A stretch of DNA of 64,000 nt, from contig JAJTWR010000130.1 of NCBI GenBank assembly GCA_021613335.1, positions 7,501-71,500 of the forward strand, written 5' to 3'. Origin of the DNA: Whitmania pigra (lineage: Eukaryota; Annelida; Clitellata; Hirudinida; Haemopidae). The notes under the pieces are model-generated. The model was not told where the DNA came from, did not search any database, and saw nothing but the letters and a program-made list of their open reading frames with translations. Below, piece by piece: positions 1 to 14,120 of the stretch. The position numbers and the translations under genes are program-made. Numbering within the stretch: position 1 is the stretch's first letter; each line of letters opens with the position of its first letter.

Positions 1-1182
1 AGTCGAGGCCACGGCAGCGTAAGCAGCCAGTCCTGTCAGTGAGTATTTGTCCTTTTTGAGGAGGGTCTTGGTCTTGCGCCTCGGTCTGTACTTGTAGTCC
101 GGGTGCTCTTTGAGGTGGATAGCCCGGAGTCTCTTGGCCTCGTCGATGAAGGGACGTTTGTCGGTCTCCGTTAGAAGCTTCCACTCAGCTCCGAGGCGTT
201 TCGAGATCTCTGAGTTGTGCATCTTGGGATTGTCTTGGGCCATCTTGCGTCGCTGGCCTCGAGACCAGACCATGAAGGCGTTCATCGGGCGTTTAACGCG
301 ATCGTCGACGTTCGACGACGATTTCTTGCCGCCGCTGCCTCCGCCGCCGGCAGAACTCGAGCTGTTGGTATTGTTGGCGACGGTCGACGATGACGCGTTT
401 GTGCTCTGATGTCCGGTCGGCAAGTAAGACATCTGATTGCTGTTGTTACTGTTGTTGCTGTTGTTGCCGTGTCGCTGTTGTGACGACGACTGATTCGTTG
501 ACGATGAAGAATTGTTGTTGTTGTTGCTGCTGTTGCTTTTTGACTGCATACGAATCGAATCGCCTTGGTGCTTTGACTGGACGCCGGCCATCTTGGAAGA
601 TGATGAAGAAGAGGATGAGGATGATGTCGTCATGCCCGACAAACATGAGCTGTTGTTGTTGTTGTTGTTGTTGTTGTTGCTGTTGCTGCTACTGTTGTTG
701 TTGCAACCAGCCACGCTCGATGAGGAAACCGGTATTCGGGGGTATTGATAATGATATTGTTGTTGTTGTTGTTGGTGCTGGAGAGACTGATGCTGATGGT
801 GATGATGATTGTGATGATTCTGATTACGTTGAGAGGTATTGCCGGTGAGGTAGCCGGTGCCGAAGATTCCGTTCTGGTTGTTGTTGTTGTTGTTGCTGCT
901 GGAAAGCATGCTGGTCAGTGGAGTGTGAAAAAGACCCATATAAGAACTGTCAACCGAGAAATGTTTGACATCTTTGTTGTTGTTGTTGCTGTTGCTGTTG
1001 TTGTTACTGCTGCTGCTGTTGTTGTTGTTGTTGGATGAAATAGACGATGACGGCTTTTTGGAGTCGTTCATCGCGTCTGACGCCGTTGTCGTCGTCAGTG
1101 CAGTCGTGGTCGCCATGGCAACAGTCTGATGAGAGGAAAGTGGGTGTGGCTTGTTGCTGGACATCTGACCAATCAAACCCAT
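1..1182 (-). CDS. SoxB1 (Sox1/2/3-like) HMG-box transcription factor, 3' end outside window
   Basis: The minus frame is open from an in-frame TAA at 1245-1243 to the window edge; the first Met is at 1182-1180, giving 394 residues with no stop. The HMG box starts near residue 295 with [20 protein letters not shown] and includes [17 protein letters not shown]. It is followed by [19 protein letters not shown], the extension typical of SoxB1; SoxB2 proteins have KPKNL here. In animals SoxB1 proteins bind DNA in the nucleus and act in neural and pluripotent fates. The region before the box is unusually long, about 294 residues against roughly 40 in vertebrate Sox2, and is low complexity: Asn and Ser runs, a Gln run (about 735-775), a His-rich patch and a Gly patch just before the box. 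CAA/CAG/AAC repeats make up much of this DNA. No intron is needed within the window. The start is the least certain point; a second Met lies six codons on. Confidence 0.93.
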   Translation of the reverse strand, partial: MGLIGQMSSNKPHPLSSHQTVAMATTTALTTTTASDAMNDSKKPSSSISSNNNNNSSSSNNNSNSNNNNKDVKHFSVDSSYMGLFHTPLTSMLSSSNNNNNNQNGIFGTGYLTGNTSQRNQNHHNHHHHQHQSLQHQQQQQQYHYQYPRIPVSSSSVAGCNNNSSSNSNNNNNNNNNSSCLSGMTTSSSSSSSSSSKMAGVQSKHQGDSIRMQSKSNSSNNNNNSSSSTNQSSSQQRHGNNSNNSNNSNQMSYLPTGHQSTNASSSTVANNTNSSSSAGGGGSGGKKSSSNVDDRVKRPMNAFMVWSRGQRRKMAQDNPKMHNSEISKRLGAEWKLLTETDKRPFIDEAKRLRAIHLKEHPDYKYRPRRKTKTLLKKDKYSLTGLAAYAAVAST

Positions 1183-2775
1183 GATCTGCTGCTCTTCAAG
1201 GTTGCTATGCGTTAACGACGACGACGATGATGATGACGAAGATTAAGAAGATGCAAATGATGATGCAGATGATGATAACGATAATGATTTGATCACTCGT
1301 TGGAGACGTTGATCGATCGGTGTTTATGACGATGGCGACCTCTGACAGCACTGGCGGTCCTCACGCAGACGCAATGGAAGTCACAGAAGTCTTTGGCGCC
1401 AAAAACGGAAGGAAACTTCGACCTGTGAAAGTAGCGAACACGCGACGTTTCAGAAGACCGAGGATTTCTTCAAGTGCAACGGCTGTTCCGGTCCAGTGAA
1501 CACAGGAGCGTCATCGTCGTCGTCGTCATCCTCGCCATCTCCATCATCATGTTCTACGATGTACCTGCAGTGCGTCTCTTCCGACACGCACCGTTGAATG
1601 TCCGCTAATTGATGTTAGAATGTTACGCGATGCGATCGATGTTTCTTCGAAACGACGACATCGGCGTCGGAAGCAGCGGTGGTAATGGCGGCTGATGATG
1701 ATGATGATGATGACGATGACGATGCCTTGGGACCTCTCGCTTAAGTGTAGTGGGATCAATCCTTTAATTAATGGCAATTTAGAAGATAAATAATAAAATA
1801 TTTGAAAATAAAAATCTGATGTATTTTCAATAATACAAAAATATTAAAAATCGATTTAAGAAAGCATTAAATTTAGAAAATAAATAAATGCATAAAAAGC
1901 TATTATTTACTAAAACATGAAATAATAAAGCATTCACCTACAATTCACCTTTTTTTTTCTGAGTTGTGACTCCAGAAATCGAAACAAGTCGATGAAGTTG
2001 GTAATTCCTCGAGCCACTAATAGATCACAGCAAGGGCCGTTTCTAATTTTAATCTCCCGGAAAGTCCACAACGAAGTTCTGATAATGATTCTAATAAAAC
2101 TGTTAGACTATCGAAAGACGAAAGAAAATAATTTTGTTTCGGTTTGCATTTTGTTTCCGTCTGCTGACCACAATCGCAATCCAATCTTGTCCGGAAAAAT
2201 ACCCTTTGACTTTCGCTTTTCGAATCGAGCTTCTTTTAGTAAGGATGATACCATTTGAGGATCCTTTGTCATCGATGAGACATCGAAAAGAAGTCGGAAA
2301 AAAAGGATGAAGACGACGACGACGACGACGATGACGACGACAAAGAATAGTAACTTGTTTCTCTTGTTGTTGCCAAGAATCGACTGACACACAGAATTTG
2401 TCCTTTCAGAGTCGAACAATGATCTCTCAGAGACTCCACAATGAACAGGCAACCATTTGCATCACCATGGTGATAACGTACTGGTGTTTATCTTTCGCGA
2501 CGCCGACGACGACGATGATACTACAGTTGCGACTATCTTCAGATGGATCGATACATCGAGGTATCTTAGGACTGCTATCGATACTATCGGATACTATCGG
2601 CTGGTAGGTTAGTTAGTTAGTTATGTATGCCTTTCCTAAGCTCATTCATCCGCCTGTCGCTCCCTCTATCGTCGAGTTGGAAAAGAGAAGGAGGTTCTTT
2701 TGGGTGTGCAAGATTTTATGCTCTCCTCACAGGATTGGTCGAAGTACTATTCACGTGACGTGGACTGCAGAGTGT
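1183..2775. other. 5' flank of the Sox gene, no gene seen
   Basis: This stretch lies upstream of the minus-strand Sox gene and must hold its 5' UTR and promoter. It has short GAC/GAT/CGT-type triplet tracts (about 1210-1280, 1505-1560, 1690-1725, 2305-2345) and an AT-rich part at 1760-1980. Open frames across it are short or made of triplet repeats and I do not support any as a gene. Confidence 0.5.
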
Positions 2776-2800
2776 GCGCGGGTGGGTGTGCGAGTAAGTG

Positions 2801-3483
2801 GGTGGGTGAGTGAGTGAGTGATGAGTGAGTGAGTGATGAGTGAGTGAGTGAGTGAGTGAGTGAGTGAGTGAGTGAGTGAGTGAGTGAGTGAGTGAGTGCG
2901 TGAGTGAGTGAGTGAGTTGAGTGAGTGAGTGAGTGAGTGAGTGAGTGAGTGAGTGGTGAGTGAGTGAGTGAGTGAGTGAGTGAGTGAGTGAGTGAGTGAG
3001 TGAGTGATGAGTGAGTGAGTGAGTGAGTGAGTGAGTGAGTGAGTGAGTGAGTGAGTGAGTGAGTGAGTGAGTGAGGTGAGTGAGTGAGTGAGTGAGTGAG
3101 TGAGTGAGTGAGTGAGTGAGTGAGTGAGTGAGTGAGTGAGTGAGTGAGTGAGTGAGTGAGTGAGTGAGTGGTGAGTGAGTGAGTGAGTGAGTGAGTGAGT
3201 GAGTGAGTGAGGAGTGAGTGAGTGAGTGAGTGAGTGAGTGAGTGAGTGAGTGAGTGAGTGAGTGAGTGAGTGATGTGAGTGAGTGAGTGAGTGAGTGAGG
3301 AGTGAGTGAGTGAGTGAGGAGTGAGTGAGTGAGTGATGAGTGAGTGAGTGAGTGAGTGAGTGCGTGAGTGAGTGAGTGAGTGAGTGAGTGAGTGAGTGAG
3401 TGAGTGAGTGAGTGAGTGAGTGAGTGAGTGCGTGAGTGAGTGAGTGAGTGAGTGAGTGCGTGAGTGGTGAGTGAGTGAGTGAT
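2801..3483. repeat. Long GTGA/TGAG tetranucleotide array
   Basis: About 680 bp of near-perfect GTGA repeats read on the plus strand. They are interrupted by single-base slips (TGATGAG, GGTGAG, GGAGTG) and a few GTGC variants. All reading frames look like open Thr-His-Ser-Leu or Ser-Glu repeats, which is an artefact of the four-base period and not a gene. The same motif occurs inverted at 11807-12807. Confidence 0.97.
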
Positions 3484-3689
3484 GGATGGATGAGCGAGAG
3501 ATTGTATGAATGATTGGTTGGTTGAGTGAATGGTTGGGTGAGGTAACTTCAATGTTGAAATCTTGACCTCGATGACCATCATTCAACCGCAGGTCACCGA
3601 TATTTCAATTAGAATTACGATGATCGTTATTAACAACATTCGAGACAATGCCTCCATCTTAGAATGATCCTTCTTCCAATCCATTCACC

Positions 3690-3950
3690 TAATAATGCAC
3701 ACACCCGTTTACCCACCAGTTCATCTCATGCATCCATCCAACCACCCATTCATTCATTCATCCACCCATCCATCTACCCATTCATCAACCCATCGACTCA
3801 TCTGCCCACTCATCATCCATCCATCCATCTACCCATTCATCCACCCATCGACTCATCTGCCCACTCATCATCCATCCTCCCATTCATCTATCTACCCATC
3901 CATCCACCCAGTAGTCCACCCACCCATCCACCCATCGGTACATCCTTCTA
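3690..3950. repeat. Degenerate CCAT/CCAC-rich array
   Basis: Imperfect repeats of CATCCACCCATC type, with longer units such as ATCGACTCATCTGCCCAC repeated twice around 3790-3865. Reading frames give His-Pro-Ser-Ile repeats only. Confidence 0.8.
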
Positions 3951-4086
3951 CGACCATGTCTGCAGCATTTTTTCCTCCCACACTCGATGCCATCGGAATG
4001 ACGCCATAAACAAAAAAAAATGCTTTTTAAGCAATTGTCGCCTGCTCGGTCGAAATTTATAAGTTCCCCTTTATTGCAATTCTAAA

Positions 4087-4130
4087 ACGATGACGACGAC
4101 TACGTCGGTGACGATGGCGACGACGATGAC

Positions 4131-4167
<37 letters not shown>

Positions 4168-4235
4168 TGATGATGATGATGATGATGATGATGATGTGAT
4201 GATGATGATGATGATGATGACGGTGATGATGATGA
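4087..4235. repeat. GAT/GAC triplet array
   Basis: GATGAC changing into pure GAT repeats with two single-base slips. It is simple repeat only and lies about 170 bp before a second triplet array of the opposite motif sense (CAT) at 4415. Confidence 0.9.
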
Positions 4236-4414
4236 CTACATCTATAGTGGCTGATCCTTCGCGCAGGTGATACGTCTATCCTGACACAAATCTCTTAATC
4301 TTGAAGTGGCAAAACTTTCCCCACCAAATTGATTCTCTTCCATCCTCTGGTGTTTTCATCGTCATCACTATCATAACGGTCGTCATCGTCGTCACAGATC
4401 GTGGTTGTCGTCAT

Positions 4415-4727
<313 letters not shown>

Positions 4728-4853
4728 TATGACGGCGTTTTCTTGGTTACGAGTGAGACAATGTCGTTTACTGATGTTGAGATAATTTTTCATGTGTTGA
4801 TCCTGGTGCTGCAGATTCCGATAAAAAATCTTGTTTTAATTTCACCCAATCAT

Positions 4854-5062
4854 TTCATCCATTCATTCAATCATTGCATCCATTCACCCAATCATTGCAT
4901 CCATTCATTCAATCATTGCATCCATGCATTCAATCATTGCATCCATTCATTCAATCATTGCATCCATGCATTCAATCATTGCATCCATGCATTCAATCAT
5001 AGCACCCATTCATCCAATCATAGTATCCATTCATCCAATCATTGCATCCATTCATCTCGCAT
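4854..5062. repeat. 21-bp minisatellite, about 10 copies
   Basis: The unit is close to ATTGCATCCATTCATTCAATC, with variants at two or three positions (ATGC for ATTC, ATAGCACC). The period is 21 bp, so every frame stays open across the block and imitates a coding region. Confidence 0.9.
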
Positions 5063-5709
5063 CCACCAATCTACTCATCTACTCCTTCCTCATTCCATCC
5101 ACGTCCATTCAACAAGTCATTATTTGCCCCTTCATCACTTGGACCCGTAAATGAAGATAGTCAAAAAATGACTTCTTCCAATTAATGGTAACAGAGCGTC
5201 ACCTGGAATGGATGCATTAATGAATTGTTGAATGAATCGGTGAATGAATGACTGAATAAATGAATGAATAAATGGATAACGTAAGACTAAGTAAATAGAG
5301 TTTATTGTTGAATAGAATAACGAACTTTCAATTCCTTAATCGATTGTTCTTCAGTCAATCAATCGAAAATATGAATATTCATTAGTGACTTTTGCAGATT
5401 TATAACTTTCGAAAAGTCATCTCCAGCCTCATTAGTGTGACAATGACGACGATGACGACGACGACGATGACGACGATGAGGATGATGATGATGATGATGA
5501 TGACGACGAATATGATGATGATGAGATTTAGTGTTATGGTAATTTGTATGATGATGGTGATGATGATTATTTATATTACAAAAGTGATGCGATCATCATC
5601 CTCACCAACGTCAAATTCATTATTACATTTGTAAAATTGTGCAATAATAGGTTCTCAAATCACTATAACCTGATGGACCTTAATTAAGAACATTCATCTG
5701 GATTATAAG
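5063..5709. other. Gene-free stretch with small simple repeats
   Basis: It contains a GAAT/TGAA tract near 5205-5275 and a GAC/GAT tract near 5440-5530. I see no coding signal in the rest. Confidence 0.5.
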
Positions 5710-5792
5710 GCCACGCCCATCCTGTCTCACTGACTACGCCCACCATTCATCCATGAATGACCGGAGTAGTCAATCAGAGGTCGAGGCGTGGC
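5710..5792. repeat. Imperfect fold-back (hairpin)
   Basis: The left arm 5710-5750 begins GCCACGCC and holds TGACTAC and ATTCAT. The right arm 5753-5792 holds ATGAAT, GTAGTCA and GGCGTGGC in mirror order. Blocks pair in register with a two-base loop and internal mismatches. It is far more GC-rich than its surroundings. Confidence 0.6.
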
Positions 5793-6929
5793 TTCCTTTT
5801 GGAAGCTTACGTCACCAATACGTCATCGCCAGGCTGTCCTGCGATTGGTCAGCTCATTTCCTACGATGACGAGCTGTGAAAACTCGCTTAGAAGGAATGA
5901 ATAGGTTAACTAATCGGCAGAATTTCAAACCAACAACCAACTGTCGTCAACAGCAACGGCAGCAGACGTTGCCAATGACAACGAAAACTGGCGGGAAAGT
6001 GATCTGTTGGCGCTAAATTGTTGATCAGAGAGACGAGTTAATTTTGAAGAGTTGACATAACTCGATCTTTTGTCCTGTTTTTTTTTTGTTTTTTGTGGGG
6101 GGGGGAATAAGGGGAATAAGGGACGAAATTTTTGAAATTCGGTGTTTATTTGCGACGAGTTGAGGGACAGTTGTTTAATATTTTTCTCTCTTGAGGTGGC
6201 GTTTGCAATGAAATCGTTAGCAGGACGTTTTTAATTTTTTTTTTTTGCAGTTTTTCGTTTTGTGTGTGCGCGTGTGCGTGTGAGTGCGTTTTGAAGGAGG
6301 AGGAGGGGGAGAATTGGGGAGAAAAATTAGAATTGGGTAAAAGGAGAGAATTCTTGAATTTCGAACCTCCTTTCAACTCTCGCCCAAGTAAATACTCGCA
6401 GGAGGCGCTAATGAATTGGCGCAGAAAAAAAAATTCTAGAAAATTTTCAGCGCTCGTTTTTAGCGCCTTGAAGATAGAAAAATGTCGGAAACCTCTCTTT
6501 GAGGGACCTATGGATTTCCGCTATGGGCGTTTAGTTATTCGTTAGCTGGGTACTTAGTCATCACCCCCATCTTACCCTGTGTGCCCACTCATTCGCCTCC
6601 CCATACTTGGTTACACCACAAGGTACTTTGTTTATTTTTTTTCCTGATTATTTTTAGGGGGATCATAACCTATCCAGCCATCAACCCATCCAGCCATCAA
6701 CCCATCTACTCACCCACCCAACCAGTAACCCATCCACTCATCTACCAGCCTAACCACGCACCCACCCATCTAGCCACCCAACCACCCATTGAGACACTCA
6801 TGGTTGCTGGAGCCTGGGAACATGTCTTAAATACATTGCAATCTATCGATCCATCACCTCGACCGCCTCCATATAGCACCTTATCGACCAGAACAGGCGA
6901 CGTCTCCTCCGAGGCTCGTGTTTTTCCAC
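5793..6929. other. Gene-free stretch
   Basis: Mostly unique sequence with a G9 run near 6098 and CCCATCCA-type degenerate repeats at 6660-6790. No open frame here has coding character that I can support. Confidence 0.45.
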
Positions 6930-7300
6930 GTTCTATGCTTCGTCATCGTCATCGTCATCATCGTCATCATCGTCATCATCGTCATCGTCATTATCATTGT
7001 CGTCATCGTCATTATCATTGTCGTCATCGTCATCATCATTGTCGTCATCGTCATTATCAATGTCGTAGCGTCATTATCACTATCATCATCGTCATTATCA
7101 TTGTCGTCATCGCCATTATCATTGTCATCATCGTCATCATCATCATTGTCGTCATCGTCATCATCACTGTCGTCATCGTCATTATCATTGTCGTCATCGT
7201 CATCATCATTGTCGTCATCGTCATCATCGTCATCATCGTCATCATCGTCATTGTCGTCATCGTCATCATCATCATTAGCGTCATCGTCATGGTCAAACGT
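6930..7300. repeat. CATCGT hexanucleotide-based minisatellite
   Basis: CATCGT units mixed with CATTATCATTGTCGT blocks over about 370 bp. Frames read as His-Arg, Ile-Val or Ser-Ser repeats. A GA-rich tract follows at about 7400-7450. Confidence 0.88.
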
Positions 7301-7610
7301 GTTACATCACGTCCGAATAATAATAATAACAATAATTCCCCAGAATCCACGATCCATCCAGTCATGATAATGATCTGCCGATTGAAAGACGAAATGAAAA
7401 GAAAAGAGAGAGAGAGAGAGAGAAAAAAAAAAGAGAGACGAAAGATTAAAAGTGCGAAGGTGAAGATAAAAAAGAGAGAGATTCTGATGAAAAGAGAGGG
7501 GATGGTTTGAAGGTGAAGTGGAGTGCAAAGCTACTTCGTGCTTTGAGGGCAAATATTAGCTTAGCAGTTGAAACGGAGAATGCCTATTCGCTTACATGTT
7601 CAACCATAAT

Positions 7611-7920
7611 TCATCCTTCCGTACGTCCATCCCTCTGTCCATCATCCATCCATCCATCCATCCATCCATCCATCCATCCATCATCCATTCATTCATCCAT
7701 CCATCATCCATCCATCCATCCATCATCCATTAATTCATCTATCCATCATCCATCCATCCATCCATCCACCCGTCCGTCCGTCCGTCCATCCATCCATCCA
7801 TCCATCCAACCACCCATCCATCCATCCATCCATCCATCCATCCATCCATCCATCCATCCATCCATCCATCCATCATCCATCCATCCATCTATCCATCCAT
7901 CCAACCATCCATCCGTCTGT
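7611..7920. repeat. CCAT tetranucleotide array
   Basis: CCAT repeats with CGT and ATT variants, about 300 bp. The Ile-His-Pro-Ser frame is produced by the repeat. Confidence 0.93.
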
Positions 7921-10900
7921 CATCACCATGTCCTTATTATCGCCCCTCTTAAAATTAACCGACACTGACAAAGAAACTCTTACGCTCCCACAGAGTGAGA
8001 TAACCAGCGACACTCAGAAATACCCAGTGATACAAAAAAATACCCAGCGATACAAAGAAGAGTGCAGGTGGCAACGATATGTATCGATTGCACTCTCTCA
8101 GCGCCTGCGATATTGTCTCTTATCTTGAATGCGTTCATTTGAATAACAAAACAAGCCCGCCACCGGATGTTGATGGAATCAGACAGCCAGCCACCCATTC
8201 CCTACCCTCCCCCCTAGCCTACCCACCCACGGTTTTCCCCAAAGTCATTCCCGATTGCCCCAAGCCGTCCACCCCGTTTTGCAATATTTTTTAATCGTTT
8301 AATCGTATATTAGCCGCTCTCGTTGTTATTTTCCATCCACTCAACATCTCTGAACACACTGACAATTCGCTATTTAAAAAAAAAACGACCCAAATTCTAC
8401 CCACCCACCCAATCCGCTCAGAACTTGTCCTGACGACGTCAATGTTTCCTGGCGTCTTTGTCCTCTCCAGGTATGTCCGGACATCAGCCAGGTAGGTGAC
8501 ACCTTGATTGGTCTCACCTGTATCGGCCGTCCATCCATCGATCCCCATCGAGGAGAAGATGCGTCACGCATGAATGACTCCGGGTCACGGTTCGATGGTC
8601 TAATTCAAGAGGAAACATCGACACGAGCTGTGAGCGTCGAACGCAATAAATGGAAGTGTTTGATGATAGCTATGACGAGGAGGACGACGACGACAAGATG
8701 ATGACGATGATGATGATGATGATGATGATGACGGTGACATAACACCATCACAAACTTCGGCATCGTCGTCATCGTAAAAACTCGCGAGCTTGTTTTACCC
8801 CGACGCGTCTAAAAATACCGTCGAATAAAAAGCCGAGATAAAAATAGCCGCAAAATATGATTCGCTGGACACCCTCTAACCTTGCCGCCATCAAGCACGG
8901 ACCTTCGTAATCTCTGCCATAATTCATCCATTCAAACCGCCAGCTTATAACAGAAGTAATAATATTTACCGATGACGCAACAACCGCATCGACTGCACGA
9001 GCGTCTGTAGTGGCTGTAGTCGGCGACGTGACTGGCTAAATTGATTGACATAAGCTGGCTATTATTTTTAATAACCCGTTTATTGGTGGTCACTTCTAAA
9101 CTGATTGTAAATTTCTGAAAGTTATATCTCCATTATCGCTAATGAAGTGTAACGCTGCCGAGACGTGGATAACGCAAGGCGAAGTACAAGTACTTAGGTA
9201 GAAGTGTAAGTACATGAAAAAGTACACAAGCATTAATGCCATGAATTATTTTAGTTGTGATGATAGCAATTTCAGTATTACTACGGCCAGGAATTATTAT
9301 GGCGAAGATTATCGATTGGTAAAGTTGAATTGTCAATTGTCATAATTATTATTATTATTATAAGATTTAAAATAATAAAATAAGATACAAATTAAAAAAA
9401 ATACCATGTCAAGTATAAACAATCAATAATTAACTCGATGATAAATTTAAATAAAACATTATATAATTTAATATCAAACCATTAGCTCGAACTTAGCACC
9501 AGAGTTAAAACTTTTGGACGATACTGATAAGTCCTCGTCACCCCAACAAGACCACCACGTCCCCTCATGCTCCCCAAAACCATGGCACCGCCACGTATTC
9601 ACTGACCGTCGTCCATAGCTGGCGGGTCGACGGCAAGACTGTCACCTTGGATGACCTTCCCCGAAGAAATTAATTTATCTCAGTTCCCCCTTTACGCTCG
9701 AAACATTCGCCAGAGGCTATGGCGGTCAATTATCAAGAATTATGATTCGTTTATAATAAATTATGGCATAATATTTGTAATTTTGTCTAAAATATTTGTT
9801 TTTTTGTAACGCTGTGAAACATGTAATTTATAATCATGATGTTCATGATTTATAATTGCATAAATATTATATTTATAAGTTTTGATCGTATAGATAATTT
9901 ATTTATAATTTGTACGAAATAATTATAATTCATACAATATTTTTTTCGGTTATAAACATAATCAATACAAACATTTAAAAAAATATGACGCTAATAATGC
10001 CATCTATTATTAAACAGGAACCTGATAAATTAGACATGCCACATCAATTATTCCTTTAAAAAAAAACCAATTCATTGTTCATTTTTTGTCACAAAAATTG
10101 ACCAAAAAATATTTCAAGCCTTTAATTAATTTTATTTTTTACCAAATAAATGACGGAAAAAACAGATAAAATGGAATTGTTGACTTTCAAAGCAAACAAG
10201 AGCAATTGAAACACAGGTGACGATGAATCAATTCATTGACTTCACATCGACGCTTTTTCAAGTACTGCATTGACACAGCATATCGGGACGTATTGGAACT
10301 ACACAATGGCTCGGATTTACGAGAGAAAAAAATTATTTAAAAAAAAACATCTTCAAAATGTCTTTTAGAATGCAAGATTATTATTGTTATTATTATTATT
10401 GTTATTATTATTAATTCTATATTTATTTCTAAAAAACTGTAATTTAAAAATTCGGTTAACGGAAAATGTCAAAACGATTTGAAACTCTAGCGAATGTTTC
10501 ATAAAAAAAATTTCCACCCACCTGGCGAACGAAATGAAATAAACGGAAAAAGATTGTTATATATATTTTCAAATCTCTCGCTAGGCGACGCTAACGTTTC
10601 CAAACTGCGAGAACCTACCATTAAGCCTTCAAACGATTTTCTTCGAACAAGAAATAGTATTTTTTCAAAACATTAAATAATTTTTATTTAGCATATAGCA
10701 TATTTAAAGCAAATGAACGTTAAATAATAGCATATTTTATTTTAAAATTACAAAGAATATAGTCGTTAGGTTAATACATAGATTAATCATATTAAATAAT
10801 CAAAAATACATATTAACCTAAATGTTTAGTGATATTATTGTTGTCATTTTTATTATTAATAAAACATTAATTCTGTTTATTATTATTATCTATTAATCTT

Positions 10901-11260
10901 ACCAGGTCTAACATGAAACTACGTTAACTAATTTATGAATATTTTCTTACATTTGCACAGCTTACCTGATATTCTTGGGTACGTCGACAAAAACAAAATT
11001 CTAAAAATATTAAGCATAGTCCGCCATGAATATAGCATGAATTTAACTCAATTCAGCTAAAAATGTATTTTTGCATATCAAAATTTTAATACGTTAAAAT
11101 ATCTTAAAGGTTCATTTGGAGCTTTGAAAGCTGCTTAAATAGTTCTCAAAAATAAAAAAAATGCCATTCTTATTTTCGTTAAACAATAAAACCAATAAAG
11201 GCATAAACATCCTCCACAAGAGGCAACATCAGATTCTTTACACAACGCCTGCTTGCCCTC
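7921..11260. other. 3.3 kb without a recognisable gene
   Basis: Mixed unique sequence; GAT repeats at 8690-8740 and short TTA/TTG runs at 9345-9362 and 10378-10412. It becomes strongly AT-rich after about 9700. The open frames are short and show no domain or splice pattern I recognise. Confidence 0.5.
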
Positions 11261-11261
11261 A

Positions 11262-11340
11262 TTCATCCATCCATCCATCCATCCATCCATCCATCCATCC
11301 ATCCATCTATCCATCCATCCATCCATCCATCCATCCATCG
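11262..11340. repeat. CATC tetranucleotide array
   Basis: About 80 bp of CATC repeats with one TATC variant. A smaller cluster of the same motif lies at 11701-11728. Confidence 0.9.
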
Positions 11341-11806
11341 ATTCATTCTTTTAATTTCACCATCTTTCAATCATTGTTATCCTCTCTTCTTACGGCCATT
11401 AGACGTCCATTGAAATTTCTTCAATGGACCGGCTTCCATTCATCCGTCCACTTTTCGCTCCTTCAATATTCAGTGATGTGCTGGACGCCCATTTATTATA
11501 ATCCACCATTATGCTCACATTCTACCCTCCTCAGCCTCTGCCTTCTACCCAAAGTGGGGCGAGTGAGTGGCCAATTTATCAGCGGACTCTTAGCTTCCTG
11601 GGTCTCAATGGATCGACCAAGTTACACATTCATTTGCACGTTCGGACATTCATTCCGCCTTTTACTTTCATTTTCTCGCCATCTATAAATCCATGAGGTT
11701 CATCCATCCATCCATCCGTCCATCCGTATTTATTGTCTATTTCAATTCTTATACTCGTCTTCTTTTCTTTATCCAGTAATCCTTTAAGTCTCCGCACGTC
11801 CTCCTC

Positions 11807-12807
11807 GTTCACTCACTCACTCACTCACTCACGCACGCACTCACTCACTCACGCACTCACTCACTCACTCACTCACTCACTCACGCACTCACTCACGCAC
11901 TCACGCACTCACGCACTCACGCACTCACTCACTCACTCACTCACGCACTCACTCACTCACTCACTCACTCACTCACTCACTCACTCACTCACTCACGCAC
12001 GCACTCACTCACTCACTCACTCACTCACGCCACTCACTCACTCACTCACTCACTCACTCACTCACTCACTCACACACTCACTCACTCACACTCACTCACT
12101 CACTCACTCACTCACTCACTCACTCACTCACTCACCACTCACTCACTCACTCACTCACTCACTCACTCACTCACTCACTCACTCACTCACTCACTCACTC
12201 ACTCACTCACTCACTCCACTCACTCACTCACTCACTCACTCACTCACTCACACTCACTCACTCATCACTCACTCACTCACTCACTCACTCACTCACTCAC
12301 TCACTCACTCACTCACTCACTCACTCACTCACTCCTCACTCACTCACTCACTCACTCACTCACTCACTCACTACTCACTCACTCACTCACTCACTCACTC
12401 ACTCACTCACTCACTCACTCACTCACTCACTCACTCACTCACTCACTCACTCACTCACTCACTCACTCACTCACTCACTCACTCACTCACTCACTCACTC
12501 ACTCACTCACTCACTCACCACTCACTCACTCACTCACTCATCACTCACTCACTCACTCACTCACTCACTCACTCACTCACTCACTCACTCACTCACTCAC
12601 TCACTCACTCACTCACTCACTCACTCACTCACTCACTCACTCACTCACTCACTCACTCACTCACTCACTCACTCACTCACTCACTCACTCACTCACTCAC
12701 TCACTCACTCACTCACTCACTCACTCACTCACTCACTCACTCACTCACTCACTCACTCACTCACTCACTCACTCACTCACTCACTCACTCACTCACTCAC
12801 TCACTCA
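11807..12807. repeat. Long CACT/TCAC tetranucleotide array
   Basis: About 1 kb of CACT repeats on the plus strand, the reverse complement of the array at 2801-3483. GCAC variants concentrate in the first 250 bp and the last 270 bp are almost pure, so the array is graded. The long Thr-His-Ser-Leu open frame is an artefact of the period. Confidence 0.97.
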
Positions 12808-12929
12808 TCCCTGACTTATGGACCAGAGTTGTGGTGGCTGAAGAATCGAGCTTCAAACTCCACTACAGACTTTACACTCATAGTTTTAATTTTTTTAGTA
12901 TTGGAAGGTGTTTTCCAAGCAAATGACTT

Positions 12930-14030
<1,101 letters not shown>

Positions 14031-14120
14031 GTTCAAATAGGGTTTTTTGGACACCTAAGGGTTCAAATAGGGTTTTTTGGGCCCCTAAGGTTTCAAATAG
14101 GGTTTTTCGGACACCTGTAG
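14031..14120. repeat. 30-bp tandem repeat, three copies
   Basis: Three consecutive 30-bp units, each with TTCAAATAGGGTTTTT followed by GG and a CACC/CCCC block. Partial AGGGTT units continue on both sides (about 14008-14135). Confidence 0.85.

Noticed and set aside
390..848. Cys-rich and Leu-rich frames across the Sox gene on the plus strand
   Set aside because: They are antisense shadows of the Asn/Gln/Ser-coding triplet repeats in the Sox gene.
2716..3586. Long open frames of about 280 residues on the minus strand, Thr-His-Ser-Leu repeats
   Set aside because: Produced by the GTGA tetranucleotide array; all frames are open and no other coding sign exists.
11733..12926. 397-codon open frame with Thr-His-Ser-Leu repeats
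   Set aside because: It is the CACT array read in one frame.
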